A DNA stretch of 64,000 nt, taken from Sparassis latifolia. Taxonomy: Eukaryota; Basidiomycota; Agaricomycetes; Polyporales; Sparassidaceae. The notes beneath the pieces were generated by a model. That model was not told the origin of the DNA. It did no database searches and worked only from the letters and a program-made list of their open reading frames with translations. Within the stretch, counting starts at the first letter, position 1, and each line of letters starts with the position of its first letter. Location of the stretch: positions 248,001 through 312,000 of the forward strand of contig CM031558.1 in the NCBI GenBank assembly GCA_018466975.1. Direction: 5' to 3'. Shown here in pieces: positions 49,162-60,095 of the stretch. The translations under genes and the position numbers were made by a program.

Positions 49162-49972
49162 TTTCACTCACAGCTCTGGTCAGATTACCCTCAATCGTTG
49201 GGGCGCAGCTGTTGCCATGGCTGCCGTTCCCTCTATACCCGCTGTTGCTCATTTTGAGTTGCCATTTTACCTCCGCCGATACCCAATGTTTACCGTGCGC
49301 CTCTTGTCACGATGCGTGGAACTTCAGGGTTCTTCCACTTATTCCCAAATCTACGGGTGTTCGGTCTCGCCGAATACACGAGACTCGCGGCCGTCTCGCA
49401 GTTGGGTATGATGAATAGGTCAAGTATTATGCACTCGTCTGCCGCGAGGGATGCGTGTTCAACTGATATCTCTTTTCCCGTGGCTTCTTGGACGAAGCAC
49501 AGTGACCGTGCGGGAGTGGACGTGGTAGTATGTGTTGCGGTTTGGCGGTGGATGTACGTATCCCATGTAACGAAGTGAACGTGTCATTCGGCTTTGTACA
49601 GGCTAATGTTCTTCCGGACAATTCTTCGTGGGTTCATACCATGTCGAAATATCGTTCGGTGTAGTCTTCAGAAAATAAGCCTCATTATGCGCACTTTTCG
49701 CCTGACCCTCAGGCCGTTTATTAATCTTCCGGGGTGAGGAGGCATCCAGTGCCAAATTTTCACGGCCCGGCCCTGGCCACCTCTAGCAGCGCTTTCTATT
49801 GCAATATGAGTAGCATGCGCTTGAACTTGTCCTTTTCTCGATTAGGACACTCGTAATTTGGTCGACGCGCAGTTAGACGCTACAATTGCAAGTTATCCGA
49901 GTCCCCGTCTAACTTACATTCCAGTGTTCAGTCGGGCTTGAAAACATAGCCGTGGCTGGGTGGGCATGTACC
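49162..49972. other. intergenic, 0.8 kb
   Basis: Between HUS1 and the Maf gene, both on the plus strand. No supported ORF. It presumably holds the HUS1 3' UTR and the Maf promoter. Confidence 0.5.
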
Positions 49973-51268
49973 ATGATGAACCTCTTCGGAAATTCCAAGA
50001 AGATCACCCTGCCAGAACATAACTGTGTCCTCCCCCACGCGTTGCGCTTGTCCTCTTTGAACAAGTTGACGGAGAAGCGTGTCATACTCGCGTCGAATAG
50101 CCCCCGCCGGAAGGATATCCTCCAGACTTTCGTGCGTCGAGACTTTGTATACTCCACATTGTTCGTTTGACCGTGTTCAATCTACTCTTGTCGGTTCTCG
50201 TGTCAATACGGGGTTGGTTGGGCGTTGCAGGGTCTCGCACCAGAGATCGTACCCTCGACATTCGATGAGACATTACCCGTGTCATCATTCGGGGACGTGC
50301 ATGAGTATCCTGTAGCGACTGCGACACACAAGGCGGTTGAGGTGTATGAACGGCTTGTGGTGAGTGCATTGCTTAATTACATTTGTCTCCGTGCAGCGGT
50401 ACTTCAATGCCAAGACAGAAGTCTGGAGGTCGATTTATCCAGACACCTGTACAGGATTGCAGTATCGCACGGCAGTGTGCTCTCTAGCGACTAAGGCAGT
50501 GCGTTCAGGATTCGTTTGCTGATTTCGAGTACAGCAAGCGGATCCAGAGGACGCGCCGGATCTCGTTATCGCAGGTTTGTCTCCAATTCGCATCGTCGCC
50601 TATCAGGAGCGTCTTGACCTTATCCTTGTCCTATTCCTCAGCCGACACTGTCGTCCTGTCACATCCAATGCCGGGCCTTTCCTCCCTCGCGTTCGCGGAT
50701 GCGTCGACAGGTCCACAGGACGTGCTCGAGAAGCCTGGTACGAAGGAGGACAACCTCCGCATGCTGCTTGATCTCAATGGGGGAGTGTGCGAGGTCGTAA
50801 CAGGTGTCACAGTAGGTGCGCTGCCATATTCTCGGCACAATGGGTGGGGTAGAACGTTTTAATGACTTTCTGGGTCAGTCTTCCCGGTGCTGGAAGCTCC
50901 AGGTTACAAAATCAAGTGCGTATGCCTTTAACGAGCTATATATACTGGATGGAGCTGGATTTTTGCGTGCAGATCGATAGAAGAACGGACATTAGTGCAT
51001 TTCGCTGAGAACTCCAGAGAAGTGCTCGAGGCGTATGTCGACAGCGGAGAGGGTCTTGATCGCGCAGGCGGTTTCGCTATCCAGGCAAGGATACCTGCCA
51101 GTCTCATTGCATTGATTGGCTAACGTGCAGCTGTTCCAGGGTGTGGGTGGTATGCTGATCCGTAAAATCGATGGTGACTACCAGAACGTCGTCGGCTTCC
51201 CCGCAGCGTCTTTTTTCAAGTTTCTGGACTTGCTGTTGGAAGAGGAGACGGACTTTCTCGCGATATAA
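49973..51268 (+). CDS. Maf-family nucleotide pyrophosphatase
   Basis: Exons 49973-50131, 50231-50359, 50535-50574, 50642-50815, 50879-50915, 50973-51084 and 51131-51268 give 262 aa. The family signature is complete: VILASNSPRRKDIL (residues 37-50, the SxSPRR nucleotide-binding motif), STFDET, ATHKAVEVY, LVIAADTVV (the central acidic catalytic strand), LEKPGTKEDNLRML, and AGGFAIQ with GGMLIRKIDGDYQNVVGFP near the end. Maf enzymes hydrolyse non-canonical or specific nucleoside triphosphates to monophosphates. Eukaryotic members are related to the N-terminal half of human ASMTL. The sixth intron (51085-51130) has a GC donor (CAG|GCAAGG). Intron 2 is 175 nt and contains what looks like a skipped exon. 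Another ATG lies three bases downstream of the chosen start. Confidence 0.92.
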
Positions 51269-51635
51269 TCATTCACGAGGTGTTGATTGGAAAGTAATAT
51301 GCAACTGTGTAACCGATGAGGGTTTGAAGAGGTACCCTACAATGATTGGGATACAGTCAACGCTGATGCGCCCTGCAAGCTATCGCATATAGCTTTTCCT
51401 GATGTTTTTGGTGCCAATGTATTGATTACTTGGTTACCTTCTAACGCAGACGTGCGGATGAAACAGCTTCACATCCTCGCTACAATGTTCGCATGACAGT
51501 GTTGATGGTGCCGCAAGTGTGATCTCTGCAGCACCTACTTACCAGGGAAAGGACCTAAGAATGACTCCTGTATTTAGACGATGTACGAGTGCAAAATCAG
51601 ATGCCGTATCATCCCGTATTTACAGGTGGTCCGCG
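51269..51635. other. convergent intergenic gap
   Basis: This 367-bp gap lies between the 3' ends of the Maf gene (+) and the MYND gene (-). Only 3' UTR sequence is expected. Confidence 0.5.
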
Positions 51636-52507
51636 TCACCGCCATCTAAACCGTCTTCCCGCATCTACTTCTTCAATCAGTACATCTTTCCAGTTGGGCA
51701 ATGGGGGCAAGTCGTCCATGTTCGGGATGGAACCAAAAGGGACGGTCTGCACCGCGAGAGGATAGCATTCCACCATAGCTGCAGCTGTATTTCCTGGTCT
51801 CCCGTTGCTAGCATGCAGCTCCTGCATTTCTTTGAGGGCGTTCAGCGACGCGGGCCACGGCTCCGGCCACTGACGCGCTTCGGCCACCGCTACGGGGTAT
51901 GCGTCGATGACGCGGAAGAACTTGCCGACCGCGTTCCCATGCTCCGAGCGCGGGCGCGCGGCGAGCTTGACATACATGACGTGTGAGCGAGTGCGCATGA
52001 TGTCGCGGGAGAGTTCCAGTGCGTGTAGCGCGGAGCCCATGAGCGTAGGGTTGTGGAACTTGACCCACCCCTCGAGGCGCTGGTCCAGTTCGTACATGGA
52101 GATATTGTCCGGGATGCTCAACCGCGCCAGTTGGCCAAGCGGCGTGCTATCGTGCTCTTTCAGGGCTTCAGCCAGTGTGGCGTTGTTCATGCAGTTGACT
52201 TTGTGGTTCTGTGGTCCCGATATTGCCGCGGGTTAAGCTGTCTTATAGGAGATTCAGGACGCGGGCCACATACTTTCCAGTCAGCTTTCTGACATTCTTT
52301 CGAACAATACTTGGCCGCCTATGTTAAGTCCGTTATTCCAGCCCCAGCAAATTTGTACTCGAACCAACCTTGCATCTTGCACATTTCTGAAGTGGCTTTT
52401 CCGTAGCGCTGATATAGCAGGTGCTGCACTAGGCGAACAGTCAGTTACAACCGTGTAAATGAACCTGCCGATCTTATTACTTTACTCATCTGACTTTTGA
52501 GAGACAT
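51636..52507 (-). CDS. MYND zinc-finger protein
   Basis: Exons 52481-52507, 52369-52428, 52274-52318 and 51636-52208, all in phase 0, give 234 aa. The MYND finger is at the very N-terminus, residues 10-48: CSTCYISATEKPLQKCARCK, then AAKYCSKECQKADWK and NHKVNC. All eight zinc ligands are present. The remaining 185 residues (DQRLEGWVKFHNPTLMGSAL, then YVKLAARPR) follow a layout common in mushroom MYND proteins: a short N-terminal MYND plus an uncharacterised helical domain. Function is unknown; MYND domains bind proline-rich ligands. Finding the finger required joining three small exons, and phase and motif continuity support the joins. Confidence 0.87.
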
Positions 52508-53690
52508 TGGGGCAGTGAACAGAGGGGCGGAAATAAAGTTGAGGTATGGTTTTGGTTGTTGACGCCCAGTCAAAACCCGTATGATGAGAAAGTGTGAAGA
52601 CCACTCGAGACAGGCGCCCGCAATTTAGCCGAATCTCGATTCAGATCCTGCGCACCCTGTTTCACTGGCTCGACGCGACAGCTCCGTCTACTGCACGCCC
52701 AATATCATATTAAAATAATGCTGGAGAAAATCGATTTTATTGCATCTGCCACTTACAAAGAAATGGATCCCAAGCGCGCACTATGGCTGGCACCCGTCTC
52801 CTGTACAGGTATGTATGTACATATGTGTCCGAATAATGTTCAATACAGGAGAGATGACGAGCTTTCACCCAATCGGAAGCCAAACAACTATTTTCTAAAG
52901 AAGTACTCGGACATGGTATTCTCGCTGGGTATACTCTATTCGGCTCGCGCTTGCTAACCAGCATCTGCTCTCCGAAACTTGCATTGTGCGAGCTTACATT
53001 TGTGCAAAATAAGACTAAAGCGAACTCCTGGGTGTTCTCCCAGTTTTAACAGAATTTGCTGTTTAACAAATGATCAATGGCGCAATCGAAATGCCTGTGT
53101 TTCGTGAAGCTCAGGAGTTGGCGTGCCAGTGGTTCTCCAAGTGAATTGTTGATCTGTTTGGGTAATTGTTGCATTCATGGCCGAAAGGTTCTAAGGGAGG
53201 GGTTGTTTGGCTATCTCATTGGAGAGAGAATGGACATATAGTAGCTCTTGAGGCTTTGCTAGGCCTCAAGGCCTCATCGAGCAGCCTCCAAAGTTCAGTT
53301 CAGTAAATTTATGCATAAGCCATGTATTGCCGGGACGACTTTTATACTCCCTGCATCGCAGACATTATGAGCCATCCGCCGCATAGTTTTCGGCGTCTTC
53401 TCTCACATATGCCATTCCTTGTCACATTGCTGCAATTCCAAGGGGAGATTTCTGCCCTGAGTTGACTCGGGCCCGCCGGCACGTGGTCGTGTCGCGCACT
53501 ATTGATCGGCCCATCGCATACGCGTCACATAGAGGCAACGACCATGTCCAAACCAGGTCACACACTAGGCGCCTCGAGGTAGCAGGCTATATGCCCCGGC
53601 ATTGGGGCCGTTTCGCACGATTCTGGTCCCGGCTGCTGATCTTGGAACGATTGTCGTTTGCTCCTCATCTGAAGATTACTCTTTGAGTCG
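52508..53690. promoter_or_regulatory. divergent intergenic region, 1.2 kb
   Basis: This separates the starts of the MYND gene (-) and the left TPR-DUF4470 gene (+) and must hold both promoters. No convincing ORF, TATA box or repeat was found. Confidence 0.4.
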
Positions 53691-56600
53691 ATGGCTTCAG
53701 CTTCAGCCGAGGACTACAAGAATAAAGGAAACGAGACTTTTAAAAGCGGTCGATTTACACAGTGAGTTTCCGCGTTGTCTTGCAAAATGGAGCTTGTTCT
53801 AATCTCGAATCGACAGAGCAGCTGAACTGTACACTAAGGTGTCTATCTTGTCGCAATATCTTCTCCTATAAAACATTCATTTACGCTGTCTCAACGGGAT
53901 AGGCGGAGAAGCTATCTCCTGACGACCCTGTGTACCCTTCAAACCTAAGTGCAGCATGTTACGAGGCTGGAGACTACAAAGCATGCGTTGGTGCCATCGT
54001 TCGCTCATGGAAGCTTCTGTCGGTTGGATCTAGTCCTTCTCTGGCATTGAGGCTGTCTGCACGCATGTGCAAAGCGCTCATCCAGGGTATTCGTTGCGGG
54101 AGCGTATGCAACGAGTATTTTCGCGAGAATGCACAGATTTTGGCGCCGATGGAACAGGCTATCCTCGAAGATCCAGAGAGGACCTCCAATAGTATACAGG
54201 CCTGGAAAGATTTGAGGTTGATGGAACTGGAAGCGAAGTATCACCCTGAAGACGTGGTCAAGTCTCGCAATTGGCTTGCTCGCTTACCAGTTTTCAAAAA
54301 AATGACGTGCGTCTGCTGTATCTGTGTTCAGGTCGACTACATGCTGATTTTGTGCTGACAATCTTACGATATCTGCGTTGGAATTCTTTACTGTTTGTGC
54401 TTTCGCTGATCATCGGTAACTAGGTGCTTACTTGCTAACGTTCATGAAGATAGGCCACGATTATCCGATGTCTCTGGTGGATAACTGGGGAAAGGACTAC
54501 CCTATCCCATTGAATATCAACCAAATGCAGAAGGATCAGTTATCTGAGCTTGCGTTCCTTCTCGGAGGTGTCGGGGATGGTGATTCTTAATGCCATTTCT
54601 GTATTTCGCTATTGCTCAATCTTCCATCTAGCACGCCATGTCTATGCGACGCTTATCGGACTGCGTCGAGCCTTCGAGAATTTGTCCAAGGCGAAACGCA
54701 ATAAATTTCACGTGCATTTCACCATGTTGGATCTTCAGCCCTCTGCGCTCGCTCGTGACCTATGCAAATGATGCTGTTGGATTCCCTGGTTGACGATAGA
54801 GGTGTAGATCCCACGACCTTACTCGAGATACAGTCAACACTGTTTTATACCTATCTTGGTGTTATCTTGCCTGATTACTGCCATGATCGGTGAGCAAGCC
54901 ACACGAATCATGCGGCGTAGTTGACGCATTCATATTTTATGACATAGACTACAAAAGGTCATGCAAGATCTTCAGCAACGTCTGAACAAGAGCCCTCCTC
55001 GATTACCTTCCTGGATCCACGTTAATGCAGAAGCTATACCGCGTCTGCTGGAAGCTCTGCAATTCTGGGCAACCGTCCCGGGCACATTACACACGCGGGA
55101 AGTCCTGGAGGCCCATAAACCTACCTCGTGGGAGAACGACATGGCTATGCTCAGTAACCCAAGTGTATCTCCAGAGTATAGAGAGAGAGCTCTTCATTTT
55201 CACGAGCAAAAACGTCAAGATGTAATGTCGGAGTTTCAACGATCGGGCCCCAAGCGCCTGAGACAGATGGGCATCGTCGACTCCGGACCAGGCGCAACGC
55301 CAGCGCAGAGACAGAAGTACGAAGAACGGTACCAAGCAGCTGTAGAGACTATGATGGACATAGCAATGACAGACATTGGATCTTTGTCATTCGAGAAGCT
55401 ATGGTACGACAGGACGAAGGTATTTCTTCCCCCGCAAGAACTTTGGTCACGGCATCCTGCCTTTGACACTTACCGAGGACTCAAGAAATTGGATCCGCAA
55501 AGGCTCGTGGATCAGAACCTCACGGTACCTCTTTACCCCTACGTTTTCTGACTCCTATAAGACTTACGCTGAGACGTGTTTAGTTGACTCAAAGCATCGC
55601 ACAATGTTGGAAGGCCAACCCGACCCTGGTGGTGCGTTCGTAACCTTCGATGAGAGACCTCACAATTCTCACGCTTTCGCGTCTGCGTCTTAGGATTCCC
55701 GAAATAAAAAAAGACAGCCTTTTTTAAACCCGAAACCCTTCGAGACACCAGCTTTCATAGAAGGATTCAATACCAAATATAGACTCAACGGCGAAAGTGC
55801 TTATCATCGCGATATCGACTCACCAACATTCACTGTAGTTAATGACTTCTTCGTCGCCGTCGCGAAGGCCATCAAGGGTATGCCGGGCCGAATAACGTTG
55901 GAGATCCTGAGCGGCGAACTCATGCAGGAACTTGCGAAGATGAGGTTAAAAACCGACCACACTCGTCCCAGCGAATTTCCGAGGTCATACACCAGAGCCT
56001 ATATCAGCAACGTCCCGTAAGCTGACGATTTCGCAACTGTCGGTGATAAGACTAATTGATTGGAAGGGATTATGCTCACGGAATGATCAACACCGTAGTA
56101 TATGCTTTACCAGTCCTGCAAGCCGATAAGGAAGCAGGAGTTGCATCGACTTGCCTGCTCAATCCTGGAATTTGGCGCAACGAGGACGAATTCTGCTACA
56201 CGTGAGTTCCGCAATGATGTTACCTTACCTCATCTGCTTACTCTGAAAACCAGCTATACACTCCTTCGACTCTACGATTTGCCCAAGTATCTTGGCTGTC
56301 GTGTGATTGAGCAGGACGTCGCCGGAAAGGTCATCTTAGGCAGCCGGCCTTTACCTCGTCCGTTGACCGAATTGGCTTCGCGCGAAGAACTTGTTACGTG
56401 GCTAACGCGGACACTGCTTCACATCGTCGTTCCACCGATCGTGAGCGGCTCTTTCCCCGTCCGCCTTCCCAATAACTTGGTAGCATTTATCGGGCTCCTC
56501 GTGCATCTTCAAAGTGTCGGCTACCCAGCTCACTGGCTTTCGGAGTTCCTCCACTCTGTCCTCGAAGACGACGTGAAGACTGAAGTTCCAATCTACCTAG

Positions 56601-57241
56601 GAGAATACCCCATCCCGCTACGCGAAATATCGCGACGAGTAGCCAAGCGAAGCATTCGCCTAGACCTATGGCAGGCCGACTTTGAAAACATCCTCGCCGT
56701 CTCCCATCGTGGCCTACCGTTCGCAATTTCTCTACTAGGTGACTATGCAAGGGCCCGGACAGAGATCAGCGTATGCGAGGTACAGCTGCGGCCGTCTATT
56801 CCGTCGGATGGCTCAATGTTCAGTCCACCTATCCTCGACCGACACCCTGATGTCTGTCTCCTGTTCTACAAACCATTGATTAACATGACACCAAACGACT
56901 TGGTCACTGCAATACCTTCGATACTCGAGGGACAGACGCGGCCTTCCCCAGGCGACGTGTTGATCCTAACGGCCGTTCTTTCTTTCAACTTGGATGGTGA
57001 CTGTATGGCACGATGGGTACTGGGTAAGAAGCGCTTGGAGAGGATGCGAAACGAGCGATGGATGATGGTGGCATATCGAGCAGACATGAGGTTGCCATGT
57101 AAGCCGTGATTATTACCCTCCTGTGGAAGTTTTAACATTGCACTTTCAGTCACTCATCCTGCACTTGCATCAGAATGGAAGGAGGCAGCTGCGCCGCCTG
57201 AAGCGAACAGACAGGAACAGGTCGTATATATACTGCGTTGA
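53691..57241 (+). pseudogene. TPR-DUF4470 protein, left copy, damaged
   Basis: Exons by comparison with the right copy: 53691-53761, 53817-53838, 53903-54306, 54450-54579, 54632-54889, 54948-55524, 55584-55631, 55694-56016, 56067-56201, 56254-57098, 57150-57241. The N-terminal TPR-like part is ELYTKAEKLSPDDPVYPSNL, then AACYEAGDYKAC. The DUF4470 segment is DNWGKDYPIPLNINQM, then LAFLLGGVGDARHVYATLIG and LDLQPSALARDLC. A long C-terminal domain follows (YLGCRVIEQDVAGKVILG; LPNNLVAFIGLLVHLQSVGY). There are two lesions. The small exon after 54306, Q-T-T-L-E-Y-F-T in the right copy, survives as ALEFFT near 54385 but has no AG acceptor. A base is missing at 54766-54768, after DLC, which causes a TGA. 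Reading through intron 3 stops at 54357-54359, giving about 180 residues that keep the TPR part only. The remaining exons are well kept, so the damage is recent or the truncated product is used. Confidence 0.8.
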
Positions 57242-57428
57242 CCACCACTCTTGTTAGCTTTGCTGGCCAATACTTGCCTCAAATCCTAAGAGTTGAATCG
57301 TGATTTACGCAAAGCTATGCACCAGTGTCTTCAGAAATACATCTTGTACAGTCTATGAAAGTAATGAACAAATCGTAGAGCTCGCTCGTCTCCTCTTAGC
57401 GATAGGCGAGAATATGATCTTGGTATCA

Positions 57429-59482
57429 CTAAAGCCCGCTCCACGGAATATGCAGGGATGTATTGAGTGAGAGCGGTATGTCCATAATCCACCTGGTGAT
57501 CAAATCCTATGTGACAGCCATGAGCGGACCATCAGAGCGGAATGAAACACAGAACATACGAGGGCGGCCTCCGGCTGATCAAATGGAACCATGTGTCTGT
57601 AGGGCAATGTGCGCCTCAATGGGGCAGGAACTGAAGTGTATGACAAGGAGACTCACCCAGCCTCATGAACGGCGACGAAAGTTACGTTTCCCGCAGAAGC
57701 TCCATGGCCACCCGCGCTGCGGACCAAGCCTCCGATCTTGCCCGTCTCAGTAACGGTCCACGGCACAGACTGCGCGCTAGCGAATTCGTCGCGGAACTTG
57801 GATTCAAGCTGCTCAACCCACCGTTCGTTGCCCTGGTGTGGTTTCCTCAGACGAAAGGGCAATGCGCAGGACACGAAGGACGTACGATGAAATTGCACAT
57901 CATGTCCGCCGTTCCGGCGTAGACAAGTAGACGGATGCCATTCTCGACGAGCTCCGGCAGCAGTTTCGCGCTATTGTGCGCGCCGTCACCCTGCAGCGCA
58001 AACGCCTGGTTGACTTCCATGTTGCACGCCGAGAACTCCTGCGCTGGGTTCACGCCAAGCTCGTATTTCTGCTCCGGCAGGTTCATCCACATCTCGATCC
58101 AGCTCATCTGAGGGTAGCAGAGGTCACCGTCTTTCGAGCGATCACACTTGCGGCGCACGTCATACGGGTTGAGGCCGAGCTCTGAACCGTGACAGTCAGA
58201 GGGGGCACGACGTGCAGCGGGAGCATATACTCACGCATAAGCGGCCCCATAATCTGGCTGTTGCAGTACAAGAGCGCGGGGACGCACGTCAGACGAGACT
58301 CGAAATCATTACAGCTTTTGAGGAGACGTTGACATGTCGGCACTTTGGTTCTTAGGGCGGAGCACTGTGGTCCCTCCGGATCGTCGTACACCGCGTATGG
58401 GCCGTCGCATGCCCAGTCCGGTACGCTCGCCATCTGCACGTGCGGATTTGTGAGGCCGTTCCCAAGGATCACCGAGGCAAGATTGATGTACATAAGGCCC
58501 CGAGAGGCGGCGGAGTGCGAGCGTACCAGCGCCTGGTTCTCTTTGTGCACCACCGCGGCAATGTTTGGCGCATACGTTCCGCCATAGCTCTCCGCCGCGA
58601 TGTGGAACGGCAACTTTGAATACTTAGGGAAACGACTGAGGAATAGCTCCAGGAACGCATACACATCCTGACCAGCCACAGGGCTGGTATTCACGCTTGT
58701 GCCCTCGTCCGCGTACGAGTACCCAACGTTGACGGGTTGGTCGAGGAAGATAACGTTGGCGTGCGTGTTCCAAGAGTGCTTGTTGGACGTCACGTTCCGA
58801 CCGTCAGAATCGATGTTACAAGGGCCAAGCTCCATCAGAAGGCCGGTGGAGGAAGAGCAGCCTGGTCCGCCGTTGAGCCAGAGAACCAGAGGCGCGTCTG
58901 CAGGGTTGACGCGGGATTCGAAGAACCTGAATATTAAATTCAGTACTTTGGTCTACGTGGATTGCTACGGGGTAGATCAAATGATTGCGGGAGTTGCTGA
59001 TGCACGCCCACCGCATCCGTGACGGGAAATGAATCATCATCTCTAGCACGGAGGACCTACCAGAAGAATAGATGCTTGTCCTGAGCGATATCAAGGTACC
59101 CAGAGTACTGCTTCACTGTGGGGTCGCAAAGCTTTGGCTCCTTCATTCTCAACTGATACTGCTCGAAAGCAGGATGAGAGACGAGCTCGTCTGACTCGTG
59201 AATCAACACGTCATCGAGCTGAAGTCTCGCAATGTACTCACAGATAAGACCGCTCTGCATAATAAACTTCTTCCCATCTTCTATCCACTGGTTGACCTCG
59301 GAATTGATACTGTTGTCCCCTAGCACATCGTGCACTGCATGCTGCACGTAGTGCGCTATTCCGCTCAGACTGCCGACATCCAAGCCTAGTTCTGAGCCAC
59401 CTAAAAGAGTCTGGTCACTGGTAGGAACAGCGAGTACATAGGGAAGTGCAAGGAGCGAGAGAAAAGACGACGTCGCCCTCAT
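57429..59482 (-). CDS. serine carboxypeptidase (S10, carboxypeptidase Y-like)
   Basis: Exons 59061-59482, 58235-58926, 57886-58181, 57657-57832, 57560-57596 and 57429-57506 give 566 aa. The signal peptide is MRATSSFLSLLALPYVLAVP. The mature enzyme shows YSGYLDIAQDKHLFFW, the oxyanion-hole motif LVLWLNGGPGCSS, the nucleophile motif AAESYGGTYAP (Ser at about residue 254), the acid in VYAGTADMMCN, and the catalytic His in VAVHEAGHMVPFDQPEAAL. All three catalytic residues are present. It should remove C-terminal residues from peptides in the vacuole or outside the cell; the propeptide-like segment of about 110 residues fits a vacuolar CPY zymogen. The 37-nt exon 5 carries the His motif, so mis-splicing there would abolish activity. 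The gene lies between the two TPR-DUF4470 copies. Confidence 0.95.
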
Positions 59483-59934
59483 GGTTGGAGACAACGTTGG
59501 TGCCGCAGCTCTCTGAAGACACAGATCACCATATCGGGATAGCCATACTCAACGCCAGGATATGCCGGTGGTTTCAGCCGAATCTGCACTTAATCGGAAC
59601 ATCGACAACTAATGATATGCCTAGCTCTAGAGAACATGACGACGCGGCAGAAAGACAATCATGCATATGAGACAGTGCAGAGTGCACTGACACATTGTGA
59701 CGTGCACGTAAAAAACACCAAGCGGAGGAACGGAAGAAGAAAAAGGTAGAGTAGCGCGATAAAGACCCTTGTGAAAGGGCGAAAATAAAAACAAGGACGA
59801 GACGGAAACGAGGAAAAGCACGATTGGCAGCAGACAAGACAAGATGCTGGATACATTTGCTGCGGAGAGCGGATCAGTGGGTTACAACTCAGCGGAAAGA
59901 TACAGCCAAGACCTTATATAGCATCTAATAATAC
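59483..59934. promoter_or_regulatory. carboxypeptidase promoter region
   Basis: This 452-bp gap lies upstream of the carboxypeptidase start and downstream of the old 3' end of the right TPR-DUF4470 copy. It contains purine-rich stretches on the plus strand (near 59,720-59,820) that form CT-rich tracts on the minus strand, common in fungal leaders. Confidence 0.45.
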
Positions 59935-60095
59935 TCAAGAGGTAGAAACCTCGGTCCAGCGCGAGGCGGGCTCAGGTTCAGTGACTGCAACGAAACAAAA
60001 GTAAGTTTATTAGAGTGACAAAAATGAAGGCACAACATACTCGGCCTGCGCAGGGCTGCGTGGTAGACCACCATCAACCACTTCTCCCGCCTCAG
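59935..60095 (-). pseudogene. orphaned C-terminal exons of the right TPR-DUF4470 copy
   Basis: Downstream of the TGA at 60096-60098 the same frame continues LRREKWLMVVYHAALRRP, which aligns with RMRNERWMMVAYRADMRLP of the left copy. A GTATGT donor follows. After a CAG acceptor, TEPEPASRWTEVSTS ends at a stop at 59935-59937, aligned with the left copy's THPALASEWKEAAAPP. This is the ancestral end of the gene, now cut off. Confidence 0.8.

Noticed and set aside
57600..57680. Possible frameshift at the His-motif exon of the carboxypeptidase
   Set aside because: Recounting the donor (GGCTGG|GTGAGT) gave two leftover bases, which restore GHMVPFDQP. The gene is intact.
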